From contig CM041781.1 of assembly GCA_023374045.1 (NCBI GenBank), forward strand, positions 141,352,982 to 141,416,981: a stretch of DNA of 64,000 nucleotides. Direction: 5' to 3'. Numbering within the stretch: the stretch's first letter is position 1; each line of letters begins with the position of its first letter. The notes under the pieces were generated by a model, which did no database searches, was not told the DNA's origin, and was given only the letters and a program-made list of their open reading frames with translations. Both the position numbers and the translations under genes were made by a program. Source of the stretch: Limonium bicolor. Taxonomy: Eukaryota; Streptophyta; Magnoliopsida; Caryophyllales; Plumbaginaceae. Positions 10,301-22,735 of this stretch are shown here, piece after piece.

Positions 10301-11949
10301 ATGCATCTTATACATAGTAATTCCATATTACCACAATACATCGCATGGTAGATAATTGCATTTGCATACTCCCATATCGAAATGACATCTTCGGGAAAAT
10401 CGTGAGAGATTGATTGAACAGAGTGCGTGAATCATAAAACTCTCGACCCGTCAACGAACACAAGGGTTAAATCAAAATCAGCACCACAAACCAAGTGAGT
10501 AGTGTGCGAAGAGCGGTATTTTCTCTTGAATTTCAAGTGAGCGCTTTTGGACAATCCACTGAGCGTTGAGGGAAGGTTGAGAGAGCCAATCGAGGTAAAA
10601 CCATGAGCGACTTGTGCATTCCTTCAGCACATGGAGAGGCACAAACCATAGCGAGATCAATGTTGATAACAAGATACGAACTATGATTCATGCAGAGATC
10701 CGAGAAGTAGTAAGAAAACAATCACTGACTAATGAGGATGACAAGGCACTTAGGATCAAAAATCTCCACAAAACCAAAAGCTTTGACTCCCCTATACGTA
10801 ATCCCTTAGTGAGCCCCGCTGAGCCTTTCACGATAAATCTTTTTCTGTGGACTCCATAGCATGCCAACTCACATATACACACTTACCCCTGCAATAGAGG
10901 ATCTCGAAGGAGCCGGAGCCATGGTCTCCCCCCACCATCTTTCATGAAACAGCAAATAGAATGTTTGAGAAGACCAGCGAGTCAAGGAACTCCAAAGCTG
11001 AAAGCAAAATTGAAAGCCAAAAGAGTTAGCAGAAATGTCTAAGAAAGTCAATGAGCCAATACGATTCCGAAAGGAAGAAGGAGAAGAACGAGAAAATCAT
11101 ACCCCGAAAGGAAGGAGAAGAATGAGAAAATCATACACAAAGAAGGAGAAAATAAGCAAAAGGACCAATGATGTCCCACCGAAACCAACAAAGGATTCTA
11201 AAGATTGTCTGTCTAATCATTCCACCCATGGCGAAGGCGAAAACATATCCTCTATTGCACAAACTCCACAACTCCTAAACAAATCCTCCAGTCCCATGTG
11301 ACATGCATCATACCCCTCAACCCCGTTATAACCCAATAAAAGACCTCTGACTCATTAGTTGGTGAGCGTTAACTGAAAGTATCGGATCTGAAACATGAAT
11401 CATAAGCTTCATACTCGTTATCAACATGTCCCATCATCCTAAAGGGACCATGAGCGGAAGAGTGTGACCTTACCCTACAAGGTCTTTCGAGTGAGAGTGA
11501 TTCTTCGATCGAAGCACCAAATCATAAACAGCTAATCCCATTGCAAGTGAGGAATTTGTGAGGATCAGAAAGTCCGGAACCTCGAAAAGAAATTCTTAGG
11601 AAAATACTGCTCCGAGCATCAAGAGTATCATCACGACATTCGCACACACGGCCATACTCACGAGAGATTGACCCGCATCCCTCCATGAGAGGAAATGATT
11701 CACGCCTTCCAATTCAACAATCATTCAAGATCGAATCGAAGATGTCTTATATTCGTAAACCTCATATTAATAAAGATAGGACCGTACCTTCTCTACAAAA
11801 ATTGCATATGCATTTTGCACCGTATCTAGCATTTAATATTTGCATGCATAAGCACTCCATCATCAACACCTGATTGGTAAGAACTCTGCCTAGTCTCGCT
11901 GAGAGTCGACTTCAGTTGCGGCAGTTGAAGTAAAACTTCCTATCAAAGG
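7365..11949 (+). mobile_element. Element A internal region, non-coding part
   Basis: About 4.6 kb with only short, unrecognisable ORFs. The largest are around 9762-10049, 10614-10859 and 11035-11301. The 11035-11301 ORF is Lys/Arg/Glu-rich and could be a worn gag tail, but no CCHC knuckle or other motif supports that. A-rich stretches with repeated TTTTCAAAA motifs occupy about 8560-8860. No RT, integrase or protease motif was found on either strand. Confidence 0.65.
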
Positions 11950-12800
11950 AAATCAAGTTGAAGCCATTCCGGGCTATGTTTGAGCTACGTCGAATCATTA
12001 TGAAGCCACCCGGGGCCATCCTCGAACTACATCGAAGCATTCATAGCCATCCCAGGCTACCTTTGAGCTACACCGAACCAAAATAAGGCCATCCTGAGCC
12101 GTACGAAGACAATCTCGGAGCCATCCACTGTCATACTCGGGCCTCATCGACACCATTCCCAAAGCCAAGCTGAAGCCATGCGGGAGCCATCTCAAACTTT
12201 AAGACCATCTCTAGAGCTACACAGGAGCCATCTCAACAGTTCAAGAAACAATATAGGAGCCACCTAACATCCTGTTAGAGCCATTTCATCACAGGGTCTT
12301 GCCTACACAGTTTCGAACTACGTATGGTCTGATCTCAATACAAAATTGAGTACGTAGGCAGCCCGCCCAGGGTGCGACACCCCTCAAAGGAAAAATGCCC
12401 CTTTCTTCCTCGCTATCACCAAATAGAGCCATCTCGTAGCCCTTCCCGAGCCATCCCGAGCTATCCTGGAGCCATCATGAGAGAACCCTGAAGTCATCAC
12501 CGGGCCGAAGCCATCCATCCATGACCAAGAATTTATCTACCACATCAAAATACATCAAACACAACACAGTCCACTAATCACATCAACCACCATTCGACTC
12601 AAAATCTCAATCCAAATCGAAACCCACCAACCACCCCAGAGCCGTTGCTCGTAATGCGGTCATGAATCATTGGAGCCATCCGACCACAGGAGCCACACGA
12701 CCGCACCGAAGCCATCAACGTAATCCGGAGCCATCAGTCCATACCGGAGCCATCACCACATGCCAAAGTCATCTCAAAATTTCAAAAACTCTGGAGCCGT
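11950..12800 (+). repeat. Irregular GGAGCCATC repeat field
   Basis: GAGCCATC, GAAGCCATC and close variants recur some 30 times at irregular spacing. The same word, GGAGCCATC, forms the end of the element's purine tract at 14075-14083. The field is interrupted once by the conserved hairpin at 12318-12357. Confidence 0.7.
12318..12357 (+). other. Internal copy of the A hairpin, with compensatory change
   Basis: Outer arms CTACGTA and TACGTAG are unchanged. Inner arms are CTCAAT (12334-12339) and ATTGAG (12345-12350), against CTCAAC and GTTGAG in the LTRs, so a C-G pair became T-A on both sides. The loop is ACAAA instead of ATGGA or AGGGA. The downstream GTACGTAGGCAGCCC and GGTGCGAC segments are conserved too. 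Confidence 0.78.
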
Positions 12801-12914
12801 CTGCTCACACAAAAACCTACATCCACAAACAGGGAGTTTAATTCAATTAATACATTGGTTAATCACCTCACATCACATATCATCTGCATATACCCACAAA
12901 ATTTTCACTATCTG

Positions 12915-13745
12915 ACGCATCTTTACACCCGCTAGACAGCTATTGCGCTACTAGTGCGGTCGACTTTCATTTTACACCTGCTAGACAGCTATTGCGCTAC
13001 TAGTACGGGCCTTTCGTTTTACACCTGCTAGACGCTATTGCGCTACTAGTACGGTCGCCTTTCGTTTTACACCTACTAGACAGCTATTGCGCTACTAGTA
13101 CGGTCGCCTTTATTTTACAACTGCTAGACAGCTATTGCGCTACTAGTACGGTCGCCTTTTGTTTTACACCTGCTAGACAGCTATTGCGCTACTAGTACGG
13201 TCGCCTTTCGTTTTACACCTGCTAGACAGCTATTGCGCTACTAGTACGGTCGACTTTTTGTTTTACACCCGCTAGACAGCTATTGCGCTACTAGTGCGGT
13301 CAACATTTCGTTTTACACCCGCTAGACAGCTATTGCGCTACTAGTGCGGTCGACTTTTGTTTTACATCCACTAGACAGCTATTGCGCTACTAGTGCGGTC
13401 AACATTTCGTTTTACACCCGCTAGACAGCTATTGCGCTACTAGTGCGGTCGACTTTTTGTTTTACATCCACTAGACAGCTATTGCGCTACTAGTGCGGTC
13501 GACTTTTCATTTTAACCTGCTAGACAGCTATTGCGCTACTAGTACGGTCAATTTTGTTTTACACCCGCTAGACAGCTATTGCGCTACTAGTGCGGTCGAC
13601 TTTTCATTTTACACCTGCTAGAAGCTATTGCGCTACTAGTACGGTCGAATTTTCGTTTTACACCCGCTAGACAGCTATTGCGCTACTAGTGCGGTCGACT
13701 TTTCATTTTACCTGCTAGACAGCTATTGCGCTACTAGTACGGTAC
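12915..13745 (+). repeat. Tandem array of ~49-bp units, about 17 copies
   Basis: The core CTAGACAGCTATTGCGCTAC, followed by TAGTACGGTC or TAGTGCGGTC, repeats roughly every 46-52 bp with a TTTCGTTTTACACC linker. Copies differ at a few positions (A/G before CGGTC, CGACTTT versus CGCCTTT), and two units lack bases in GACAGCT. Tandem arrays between pol and the 3' LTR are known from Ogre/Tat elements and can seed satellite DNA. Confidence 0.9.
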
Positions 13746-14070
13746 CGAACTGCATTCTAGGCCCGTATAAGCCCTAGGGCTGGATATCAAGAGGTCCAGT
13801 TGAGGCACTCCTAGGCCCTCGTGCACCGTAAACCAATCTTGTTAGTATCATAGGCTCATCATAAGTCCTATGGCTAGATATCAAGAGGTCTAGTTGAGGC
13901 TCGTCATAAGTCCTCGTACTCTCGATTGGCATTATAGGCTCGTCATAAGCTCGTACTTCCAATCCATTCATACACTCACGATCGCATCCCATCAAATCAC
14001 AAAACATAATGAGAATTTTTGCGCCCCGTCAACCTTGATCCAATTCTGCAAGGGCTTGCAAAATTGAATC
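13746..14070 (+). repeat. Degenerate duplications before the A 3' LTR
   Basis: Two imperfect copies of a segment containing GGATATCAAGAGGTCCAGTT / AGATATCAAGAGGTCTAGTT (about 13782 and 13875), plus three TCATAAGTCCT-like words, fill this stretch. I see no gene. Confidence 0.6.
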
Positions 14071-14083
14071 AAGGGGAGCCATC
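14071..14083 (+). promoter_or_regulatory. Element A polypurine tract
   Basis: AAGGGGAGCCATC abuts the 3' LTR start TGTAGACACC. This is the expected position for the plus-strand primer, although only the first eight bases are pure purine. Confidence 0.7.
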
Positions 14084-14579
14084 TGTAGACACCAAAAATT
14101 CTCACCCCATAAGGCAAATTGCGAATAAGAATATAATAGAGGGGTCGTGCCTTTCTTTTTTTTTTTAGAGTGCGTGCCAAATGAAGCCACCCTTTTAGAA
14201 GCTTTCGAACTGATTTTTCAAGCATTTTAGAAAAAACAGGCCAATCTTCTACAAAAAGTTTTCCAACGACATTTCTGTTTCAAAGCATCCCTTTTGTTTC
14301 ACTTATTTTACAATCTTATTCTTATTTATATTCCATTCATTTATTGATTCGTCTATCCACTTTTCTTTATTTTATTTTATCCTGCCATTAACATTGGTGA
14401 TTTTATTTATCTCAACTCACTTCATTTATGTACTTTTATTCTGTCGCAAACACAGTCCACACTTGATTGAAGTTGGTCTGGCCCAGTCCCTTAAACTCAT
14501 TCCAGCTCCAAGCATTGGACCTAGAGGCCAAACAAAAGCTCAAACCCACTCAAAAAAACCCTAAACCCCACCCTCTCAT

Positions 14580-14586
14580 TATAAAA
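14580..14586 (+). promoter_or_regulatory. Candidate TATA box, element A 3' LTR
   Basis: TATAAAA is at the same relative place as 2152 in the 5' LTR. Transcription from here would read rightward into element B. Confidence 0.5.
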
Positions 14587-17039
14587 CAAGCTTTGTACAG
14601 TAGCAAAAAAACGGCAGCCGACAACTCCGATCTTCTTCGTTCTTGATCGGTCTCAACTCCTCCCTCAATCGTCTTCTTTCTCGGTTTACTCCCGTCTCCA
14701 CTCTCCTTCATCCCATCTCTAATTTTTTTCATCTCAGAAAACCCAAACGCCTCTCCAGATCTTCATGAACAATTGCCAGAAACCAAAAGAGCTCAAACCC
14801 TTTCCGATTCGATCGCTGTCGTTTCATTTCATCCTCCAGCCACACTCGAATTTCCAAGAGCACCACGAATAAACATTCTTCGTCTTCCTCAGCCTCTCTC
14901 TCTAAAGACCACCGCCACAAAACTAATTTCACTCGATGAAAATCCATCTCCGACGCCTTGACCACCACATTTTGTCCTTGGTTTTGCTCCAGTATAAGTG
15001 GCGTTGTGCCATTGTTCCCTATCCTTTTCCGAAATTTGGTTTCGCGTTCCGTCTTCTACCCTTTCTTTTGGCTTCACTCTCGTTGTCGGCTTCATGCCTT
15101 CTCTCACTCGCTTCATTGGAAGTATTGTGCCTGTGAGGGTGGTAAATAAGCAAAGCCTTGTCAGATTTTTAGTCTGAGGATAAGAGCGGCCAGGCGATCC
15201 CGCATTAGTCCCGCGTCGACTTCAAATCGGTTTCCGGGCGATACCACCTCGAATCGTGCCCTGGAAAAACTAGGATCCTTCCCGACTCTTCTTCTCTCTT
15301 ACTGATGAAAAGAGACTCACACTTGGGTTCCTTCCTTCCATTTTTCATTTGGTTCGATTTTACTGATAGATGAAGTTGTTGTCCATTTTTCTGGACCCAA
15401 CCTCTTGCCTATGAAATACATGACTTCCCCTCTCTCGGGAATTTACTTCGTCATCCACTCGTGCTTTTGTAAAACCGGTGGGGTCAAAGAAAATGGTTCT
15501 TTCCAGAACCAGATTTATCAAGCTCGTCGACACTTGCTCCAAAAAGGGAGTTCTCATCTATATTCAACTTACCCTAATCGTTTTTTTTGCTTTTGTCTAG
15601 TTTGATTCCATCCTGGGTTTGTTTCATTGATCTTATTTTGTGTTTGAATGAGGTAATGGGGTCTGGAATTCTGAGCCAAGCTTGCGGACCCGTCGCTGAG
15701 CTTGCGGACTCTCTGATCATTACCGGTGCCTAAGAGTTCATGGAGAGGCGCAAGAACGGACTGCACTTGACCCCGACATATGCTTATAGTTTGTTAATTT
15801 CTCATTTGATTACCTACTGAAACAATCCTATTCTTTTGATCTGCTGGTTTTGCTGCTGTTGGCGTTTGATGCGGTTTCTCTGTGTGTTGATTCCCACTAT
15901 GTTTTGATAGGAGACTCCCACTTCGGGTTCTCCTCTGTTAGTCTTTGTTTGGTTCGATTCTCTTGTGTCAAGGTCCTCTGAATCACCACCAAGACGACTT
16001 GGTTTTTGGTCACGTTCATGCATATCAGCCTTGGGTTATTTACTTCACCAGGTGCCCTGTTCATTTCTTTCCTTGTTTTCGTTAGCCTCCGCATGTGGGA
16101 CCAACACAAAGGGAATGAAATTGAGGATCTGTGTCAATCTACCTTAACGAAGAAATCTCATCTTTTGTTTTGTTTCGGTTCAAACATTTTAAACTGCCTT
16201 CATTCATTTTAATTGAGCAATTTGGCTGTTGTTGGTACGCGGGCCTTTGTTATATGTTGACATGATCCTGAATCCCACCCTATTTTGGGCCTGTCCATAT
16301 CTAGTCAAATTGGGCTAGCAACCTGGAAAAGAATTGGAACGGGATTAGTGATTTGGTTTTAGATCTGCACGTTATGATTGCATGTCTTCAATAAAAGAGG
16401 AAGTTGTGATGGTTACTCCTCCCTTATAATTCCTGTTCGGTGATTTCATCCCTTATTATTTTATTCTGTGTCGTATATGATCATGTTGTACATTTGATTT
16501 TGCTGCAATTTTAATCCGTTTCTTGAATCTACCTAAGCCCTAGTTACTAGACTTTAGGACCAAGCCTTAGGATAGAGGGTGAACCCTAAGATTTAGGTGA
16601 GCCATGGTCCCACCTAATAAATTGGGTGATCCCTAAACCCAAACCACATCTTATTATGTTAATAATAATAATAAAAGGCCCGAGGCCCATTTCAGCCCAA
16701 AAACAATCTTCAGCCCAAATAAAAGGCCCAAGGCCCATTTCAGCCCAAAACAATCTTCAGCCCAACTAAAAAGGCCCAAGGCCCATTTTAGTCCAAAAAA
16801 AATCTTCACCCATTAAGCCCATTTGGCCCATTAATCCAATTCAGCCCATTAAGCCATTTCGGCCCATTAAGCCCACACTTGAGGCCCAAATCACAACCAG
16901 ACCCATATTCTTAAAACTGAACTCCAAGGCCCATTTTAGGCCCATTCCTAGAGTTCAATTTCCACAAGGCCCAGCCCAACTCAAAAGCCCACCAAGGCTT
17001 AATCCGGTCCAAACCTTGACCAAGGCCCAACCCGGTCCA

Positions 17040-17412
17040 ACTTTGACCAGTCTAATGATCGACCAACCTGAATTTTGACCAACCCGAACTTTGACCAATC
17101 CAACTTTGACCCGAACTTTGTCCAATCCAACTTTGACCCGAACTTTGACCAATCCCACTTTGACCCAAACATTGGCCCAATCCACTAGTGAGGCCCAGAT
17201 TTGTGGCCTAAACACAACCGGTCCATTTTAGCCCAATCCAAACTCAGCCTAATTAGCAAATCCAGCTCACAAGCCAATTCTGGCCCACACCATCAATCCG
17301 GTCCAACTTTACTCGGTCCAACTTTGACCAACCTGAACTTTGACCCAACTTTGACCAGTCTGCTTTGACCTTGATTGAATGTTGACTTCGACCCAAGTTT
17401 GACCAATCCAAC
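17040..17412 (+). promoter_or_regulatory. W-box-like TTTGACC array in A 3' LTR
   Basis: This is the counterpart of 4605-4990, with the same orientation and nearly the same number of TTGAC(C/T) motifs. One copy is lost by a single-base deletion (ACTTTACTCGG, near 17308). Confidence 0.55.
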
Positions 17413-18977
17413 TTTGACTCTGCTTGTCTTCTAATCCCAGCCCAAATTCAAATTCAATTCGATTCAACCCAATCCATTTCAATTCAACTTCTATTCAATC
17501 CAACCCAATTCTAACCCAACTCATTTCAATTCATTTCAATTCAGTCTAATTCAATTCAATCCCATTCAATTCATCTAATCCAAACTCAATTTGTAAATCC
17601 CATTCAAACTCCAAAAATCTCTTTTCAAATTTCAAACATTCATTTCATTTGAATTTCATCAAGTTTTCTCAGATTTCAAAGAAACTATTTTGTGGAATTT
17701 TAAAGGAAAAACTCTTCTCACATCATAGAAAACTCTTCTCAACATGCAGAAAGTTCTTCTCACATATACAGAAAGTTTTCTCCTAAAAACATTTCTCAAA
17801 ATCAGTGTTTCTTCGTCGAGAATTCCGAACAAACTTCAAAAGTTTCCCAACTCAGTTTTTCAAACTAAAAACATAAACAATCTTCGGGGAACATGGGATG
17901 TCTAACACCTTCAAAGAACGTTTTCTTCCTTGTTAGACATAACTTGTCTCTCCTCTAAAATAAAAATCCGAGGCGGGGCACTGGGGTCGTAACCTCCCTT
18001 GTCGCAGTCTGGATCTCTTTAGGCGGGGCATTAGGGTGACAAACCTCCCCTAATTACAGCCTAGATTTTTACAAGGCGGGGCGCTAGGGAAGTAACGACC
18101 TTCCTAGTTGCAGCCGGGATTTTAGAATCGTCTAACTCCCTTCCGCTCGATTTTAATATTTTAGGTTTTTAATGTTTTAAAACCCGGGAGTTAGAGACGT
18201 TATTAGGGTTTGACCGAGAACATCTCATTCATGGTGTTTCTCTCTAAATCCTATTTTCGACATAAATTTATTGCCCCATCTTTCGAGCCTCGGCACTTAC
18301 CATTAATTAAGTGTCGTGTTCGAGGGGGTACATAGGGTAATCCCTGGGGTTATCCGCTCTTTTACAACAAAAAAATGATTTTTTCAATTTGTAAAAACTT
18401 TAAGAGAGACAATTTTGACAATCATTCCTCTAAACAATTCAGCCCATCATCATCTCACTCCAAATTTGAAATATCCCAAAACCTCAACACTTGTAGATTC
18501 TCGAACCCGAAAAACCCGGGATCTCTACTCAAACTTCAATTGTCTCACACACTCAAATCATTATCCAAACTCAAATCATTCCAAACTTGAAACATCTCCT
18601 GAATCCCAACTTCTTCCAAACTTCTATAGTCTCATAGGCCCGAGTGCCTCACAGACTCAAAACATCATAATTTCTCCACAAACGTCTCACAGGCCTCAGC
18701 GCCTCATAGACTCAAACACTTCAACCTCTTCCACCATTTTAAGATTCAAACGTCTCACAGACCCGAGCGTCTCACAGGCCTTGACATCTCATTACTCCCA
18801 CTACATGAACATCCCAATCGTCTCATAAGACCCGAGCGTCTCACAGACCCGAGCGTCTCACAGACTAGCATCCCAAACCCGAAACTTCTTGAAACTCTGA
18901 ACCCTTCTAAACCTCAAGCACCTCGGACATCTTCAAACTCCACAAACTTCAAAACTTCCAAAAACCATAACCGTGAA

Positions 18978-19017
18978 CTACGTAAGGTCTGATCTCAACA
19001 GGGAGTTGAGTACGTAG
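18978..19017 (+). other. A hairpin, 3' LTR copy
   Basis: It has the same arms as 6546-6585 (CTACGTA / TACGTAG and CTCAAC / GTTGAG) with loop AGGGA. Confidence 0.72.
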
Positions 19018-19774
19018 GCAGCCCACACAGGGTGCGACCCCGCTCCAAAAAAAAACCCTTTTCCCATACTAAGGTGTTCTCCATACCTCTCAAAACACTC
19101 AAACCTTCTTTGGCTCCCGCAAACTTCAAACCATCAGACACTAAGTCTTGTCTATTCGCTCAGCCTCAGACTTTTCCTAATTCTCATCCGAATTCACCCA
19201 TTCTTCTTCTTGGCGCTAGCTTAGCAGAAAAGCTCGCCTCATCCACTCTCTTCCTCAGCCCCCACTCAATCCTATCCTTTGGCTTTAAATGAATCTCTCT
19301 AAAAAGGTTTTGAAAGAAGACAATCCCGACAATTGGAGACCGAGGTTTCCTCGGGCACCAATCCGAAGTTGTGGTCGTTGCCACTTCTAAGGGGTGTAAC
19401 CCAGTGCGAACCTACATAGAATCTCTAGTATGATCAGATAAGTCCTTTCCATAGGCAACAAATCATCAGAGTCAATTTACGGTTCCTAGAACCCGATCTT
19501 CCTTCCTAGTTATCATAGGTCAAACTAGGTGGCGACTCTAGTCAATTCCGTCTTATAGAGGCATCAGTCCACGTGGAGCCCATCGAGAGCGGGTGTAGTG
19601 CACACTTGCACTCCCCTTTACGCTTTCTGGGAAAGACGGACGATTTAGTAGGTATTTGAGGGATGCCAGAATAACAGGTTCTCACCCTCCACAGAATGGC
19701 ATTTTCTAGGATCTAGGCTTTTAGTCTGACCATATTTAGATAGACCCCCTCATACCGAAAAATCACCCTCCACA

Positions 19775-19779
19775 GTGTC
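19775..19779. repeat. Target-site duplication of element A, right copy (GTGTC)
   Basis: It pairs with 1634-1638. The sequence after it, AGATCGGATGACT, continues the B LTR exactly as in the intact copy at 24723. Confidence 0.9.
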
Positions 19780-22735
19780 AGATCGGATGACTATTTGTCG
19801 GCTGCTGGGTGAGGCCTAAGCTGCCGAAGGAGCATCGCTCCATTGTTGGGATGTTAGCACGATCCGATATTCAAACATCTTCGTCTCTTGATCAGTGACG
19901 AGGGTTTTGAAGACTAGCAGGTCTTAAAGGACATTGTTGGAATGTTGCTAGAGTCGCTTGATGAACCTTTAGACATGCGGGTCAATCTTAGCCTGTCAGT
20001 TCATTTATGGATATGAATCGTGTTGAGGTTCTTGATGGTCAACAGCGGTTTGGCTAAACGGTTGCAACCGAGGATTGACCGAGCAAAGTGTTTGACATAG
20101 GTTCTTGCCCCTGCCATTGCTGGCAAAAGTCAAAACATAGGTGTTTTCGACGTTGCCGGTGAGTCCTCGGACTCCAGGTGTAATCCTGTGTTCGGTAGGT
20201 TTAACCATCTTTGGGTGGTTGATGGATGACTTTGTGTTGACCTATTGGTAGTGCGCGTCAAACAACTTGGTTATTGCGGTCCGGACCCGCCACTGAGATG
20301 TGATAATTCATGTTGAGCTAAAGGTTCACGTGGAGATGCGCACAATGTTATGACAGTCCGATGGGTTAGCCTAAAATGTAAGATACACTGAATTCTGGTA
20401 TAAGCTTCAAGAGACCGAGTCTGAGGGTGAACGTGCCTTTAGAAGAGAGGATCGGTCCCCTTGATTTGATCATAGCAATTTGAGGTTGTTGGGTTCCTTG
20501 AGGGTTGGCTTGTCCAACTGGGTATTCTTGTGGGCGGGTCAAAGGCTGATAAGCCAAAGACTTGTTTGCTTCCATACCCCGATCGGTGTTGCCACTTCAC
20601 CAAGCGAGCCTTCTGTGTAGGCAAGCTGCCGGAGTGTGTTGGTGGATTTGACGTTCTAGGACGTCGTGGTTTGTTATGGGCTGTTAGGCAGATAACAAGG
20701 TCATGTCGCCAACAAAACCTTGCGGATAATCCGCAGACAAGGTTGTTGTGGCAATGACCTAAGTCCCCTGAGCTCTAGGGTTAATTGCGTAAGGGAACCT
20801 AGTAAAGGAGGTGATACCAATAAGTGGTGTTCTTTTGGAACGGAGCCAACGTTGGCCTTAGGTACGTGATGAGAAAGTGGCCTTTGCGAACTCCTTTGTG
20901 GTAAGGTTCATACGTGGTTCTAAGTAAAATTGGACGTTAGCTTGGTTTCCTCCAAGTGAGGAGAGACTTCCTTAGAACCCTACGGTGAATTGGATGCAAT
21001 AAAAGATCTGAGGTGCGGAAGGTTAAATCCCACTGGTCCCACGAAACTTCAGGAACTCCTCGAAATTGGAAGATTCGTTCCAATTATGGGTGAGCAACCT
21101 GTGCTCCTGATAAGGAGGCACATTAGTGGTGCTCCCATAACAACCTTGCTCTTTCTCCTTTGAGTTGAAAGCGGACGCTGTGTCAAAACTTGATTCAAGG
21201 GTTGTCATAAGTCCACGACTAGGCTTCGTAGACTTTGACCGCTTGAGCTTAAGGTGGCCTCACCAGAATCTAGTGTTGGGGATGTTGTTGCCGTATTAAG
21301 TTGAAAAGGGGGCTGATGGGCCCATCTTTCTAGCCGGTCTACTTGTACTATGAGATCCGATTCGCTTGGTCTCGTGGTTTAAGCGAAAGCTTTGCTGACC
21401 ACGGAGACCTTGAGCAGAATGGGTGATGTGATCTAAAGCTCAAACTACCTTTGGCTCAAAATGGGACTAGAGACCCGATGTAGCTTTGTGCTACCAAATG
21501 TTGGGTGCACTTGCAAGTTGCCTTGCGGTGCCGCGATAGTTACTATATTGCGAAGTTTAACAGGAAGTGGTGCGGTCCCCTTGGGGGCCCCATGCCTGTG
21601 GGAAGTCCCAGGGTTCTAGTGGAAGTGTGGCTTCGGCCCGGGGCTCCACTAAGGTGGAACCTAGGGAATTTTGTTATAGTACTTGGATATAGTTGGAGAC
21701 GCACTTGCGTCCCAGGACCGGTGGGGAAGTTCCTTCTTATGGCTTCGACGTTGCCCTTCGTCGGGGTTAGGTGCTTAGCACCAAAACCACTTGGTTCCTT
21801 TGAGGTGGTTGTTTCTCGGGCGTAGCCTAAGAGGAAACGACCCATCTGGCGTGCAGACGTTGACCTGTCAATGTCTTTGTCACTTGTGCAAATTCTGCAC
21901 AGGAGTGGGCACAACCGGCTATGACTCAGCTTCTCAAGGCTGATGTCGCCGATGACGGATAGTGCAGTAAGTGTTGATGCGAATTGAAGGACTAAGGACA
22001 TTGACATTGAATAGACATGGGGAACCTATTATTGCACAACATCGGAATGTTGCCGCACCACGAATGGAAGGACTCAGGATGTCGCAGCAGCGTGTTCGCT
22101 GTTCACTTGGTGTCGTTGTGACGTGAATGGAAGGACTCAGGACGTCACAACAAATTGAGCATCAGGGCACCAAGTGGCGATGTGTCACGAAGAAAATGAC
22201 ACAAAAAGCCACCGACGCTGAGGAGCTCTTTAGATCGGTGACCCATTCAAGTAGAACGTGGAAGAACTCAAAAATATTTGAGCTTTGGGGAAATGTGCCG
22301 GTTAACGGTTCAAGGCAGTTGCCTATGTGTGGTGGTCAAAGACATTGTCTATGGGTTGTTATACCTTTAAAGTAGGGAAACTGTTGGAGCATGATGAAAT
22401 CTTCTTAGCTGAGCTAAGACTTATTGTTTTGTCTTGCCGGGGACGGCAAGATCTTCGGTGGGGGAGGTTTGTCATGCCCCTTTTGGCGAGCTGCTTGGTT
22501 ACAAGTAGCTCCATGCCAGTTTGCCCTTTGGTTGGTGCCCGTTAAGACTTGTGTTGGGATTGTTTGTCAACCCCATACTTGATTGTCGCTTTGACCTAGC
22601 CCCTTAAGTTCCACGGTCCTTGAGACTCCCCGAGGACGAAGGTCCGAGGGATGGGCATCAGTTGAAGGGCACGATGCGTTGGTCTTGGCCGAGCTGGGTG
22701 CGCCAGCTTGTGACTCAAGCGAGGGCCGAGTTAGC

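Larger units (their letters stand above)
1639..19774 (+). mobile_element. Element A: non-autonomous Ogre/Tat-like LTR retrotransposon, 18.1 kb
   Basis: The element has direct LTRs at 1639-7343 and 14084-19774, a PBS at 7347-7364, a purine tract ending at 14083, and a perfect 5-bp duplication GTGTC on both sides. The PBS TGGCGACTCTGCTGGGGA and the very long LTRs are typical of Ogre/Tat elements. The 6.7-kb interior has no ORF above about 100 codons and no gag, protease, RT, RNase H or integrase motif that I can find. It must have depended on a partner for transposition. The LTRs differ by scattered substitutions and short indels, and the 3' LTR is slightly shorter. Confidence 0.9.
14084..19774 (+). 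repeat. Element A 3' LTR (5.7 kb)
   Basis: It is collinear with the 5' LTR at 1639-7343 and carries the same sub-features in order. Differences are scattered single bases and short indels, such as losses in the first 400 bp and one broken W-box-like motif near 17310. It ends CACCCTCCACA at 19774, followed by the duplicated target GTGTC. Confidence 0.9.

Noticed and set aside
12915..13745. Regular repeats with spacers, CRISPR-like at first sight
   Set aside because: Linkers are near-identical between units and the context is a plant retrotransposon; it is an ordinary tandem array.
21543..22007. 154-codon minus-strand ORF in the B LTR
   Set aside because: The B 3' LTR copy (26452-26952) breaks the same frame with a small change, and there is no recognisable domain.
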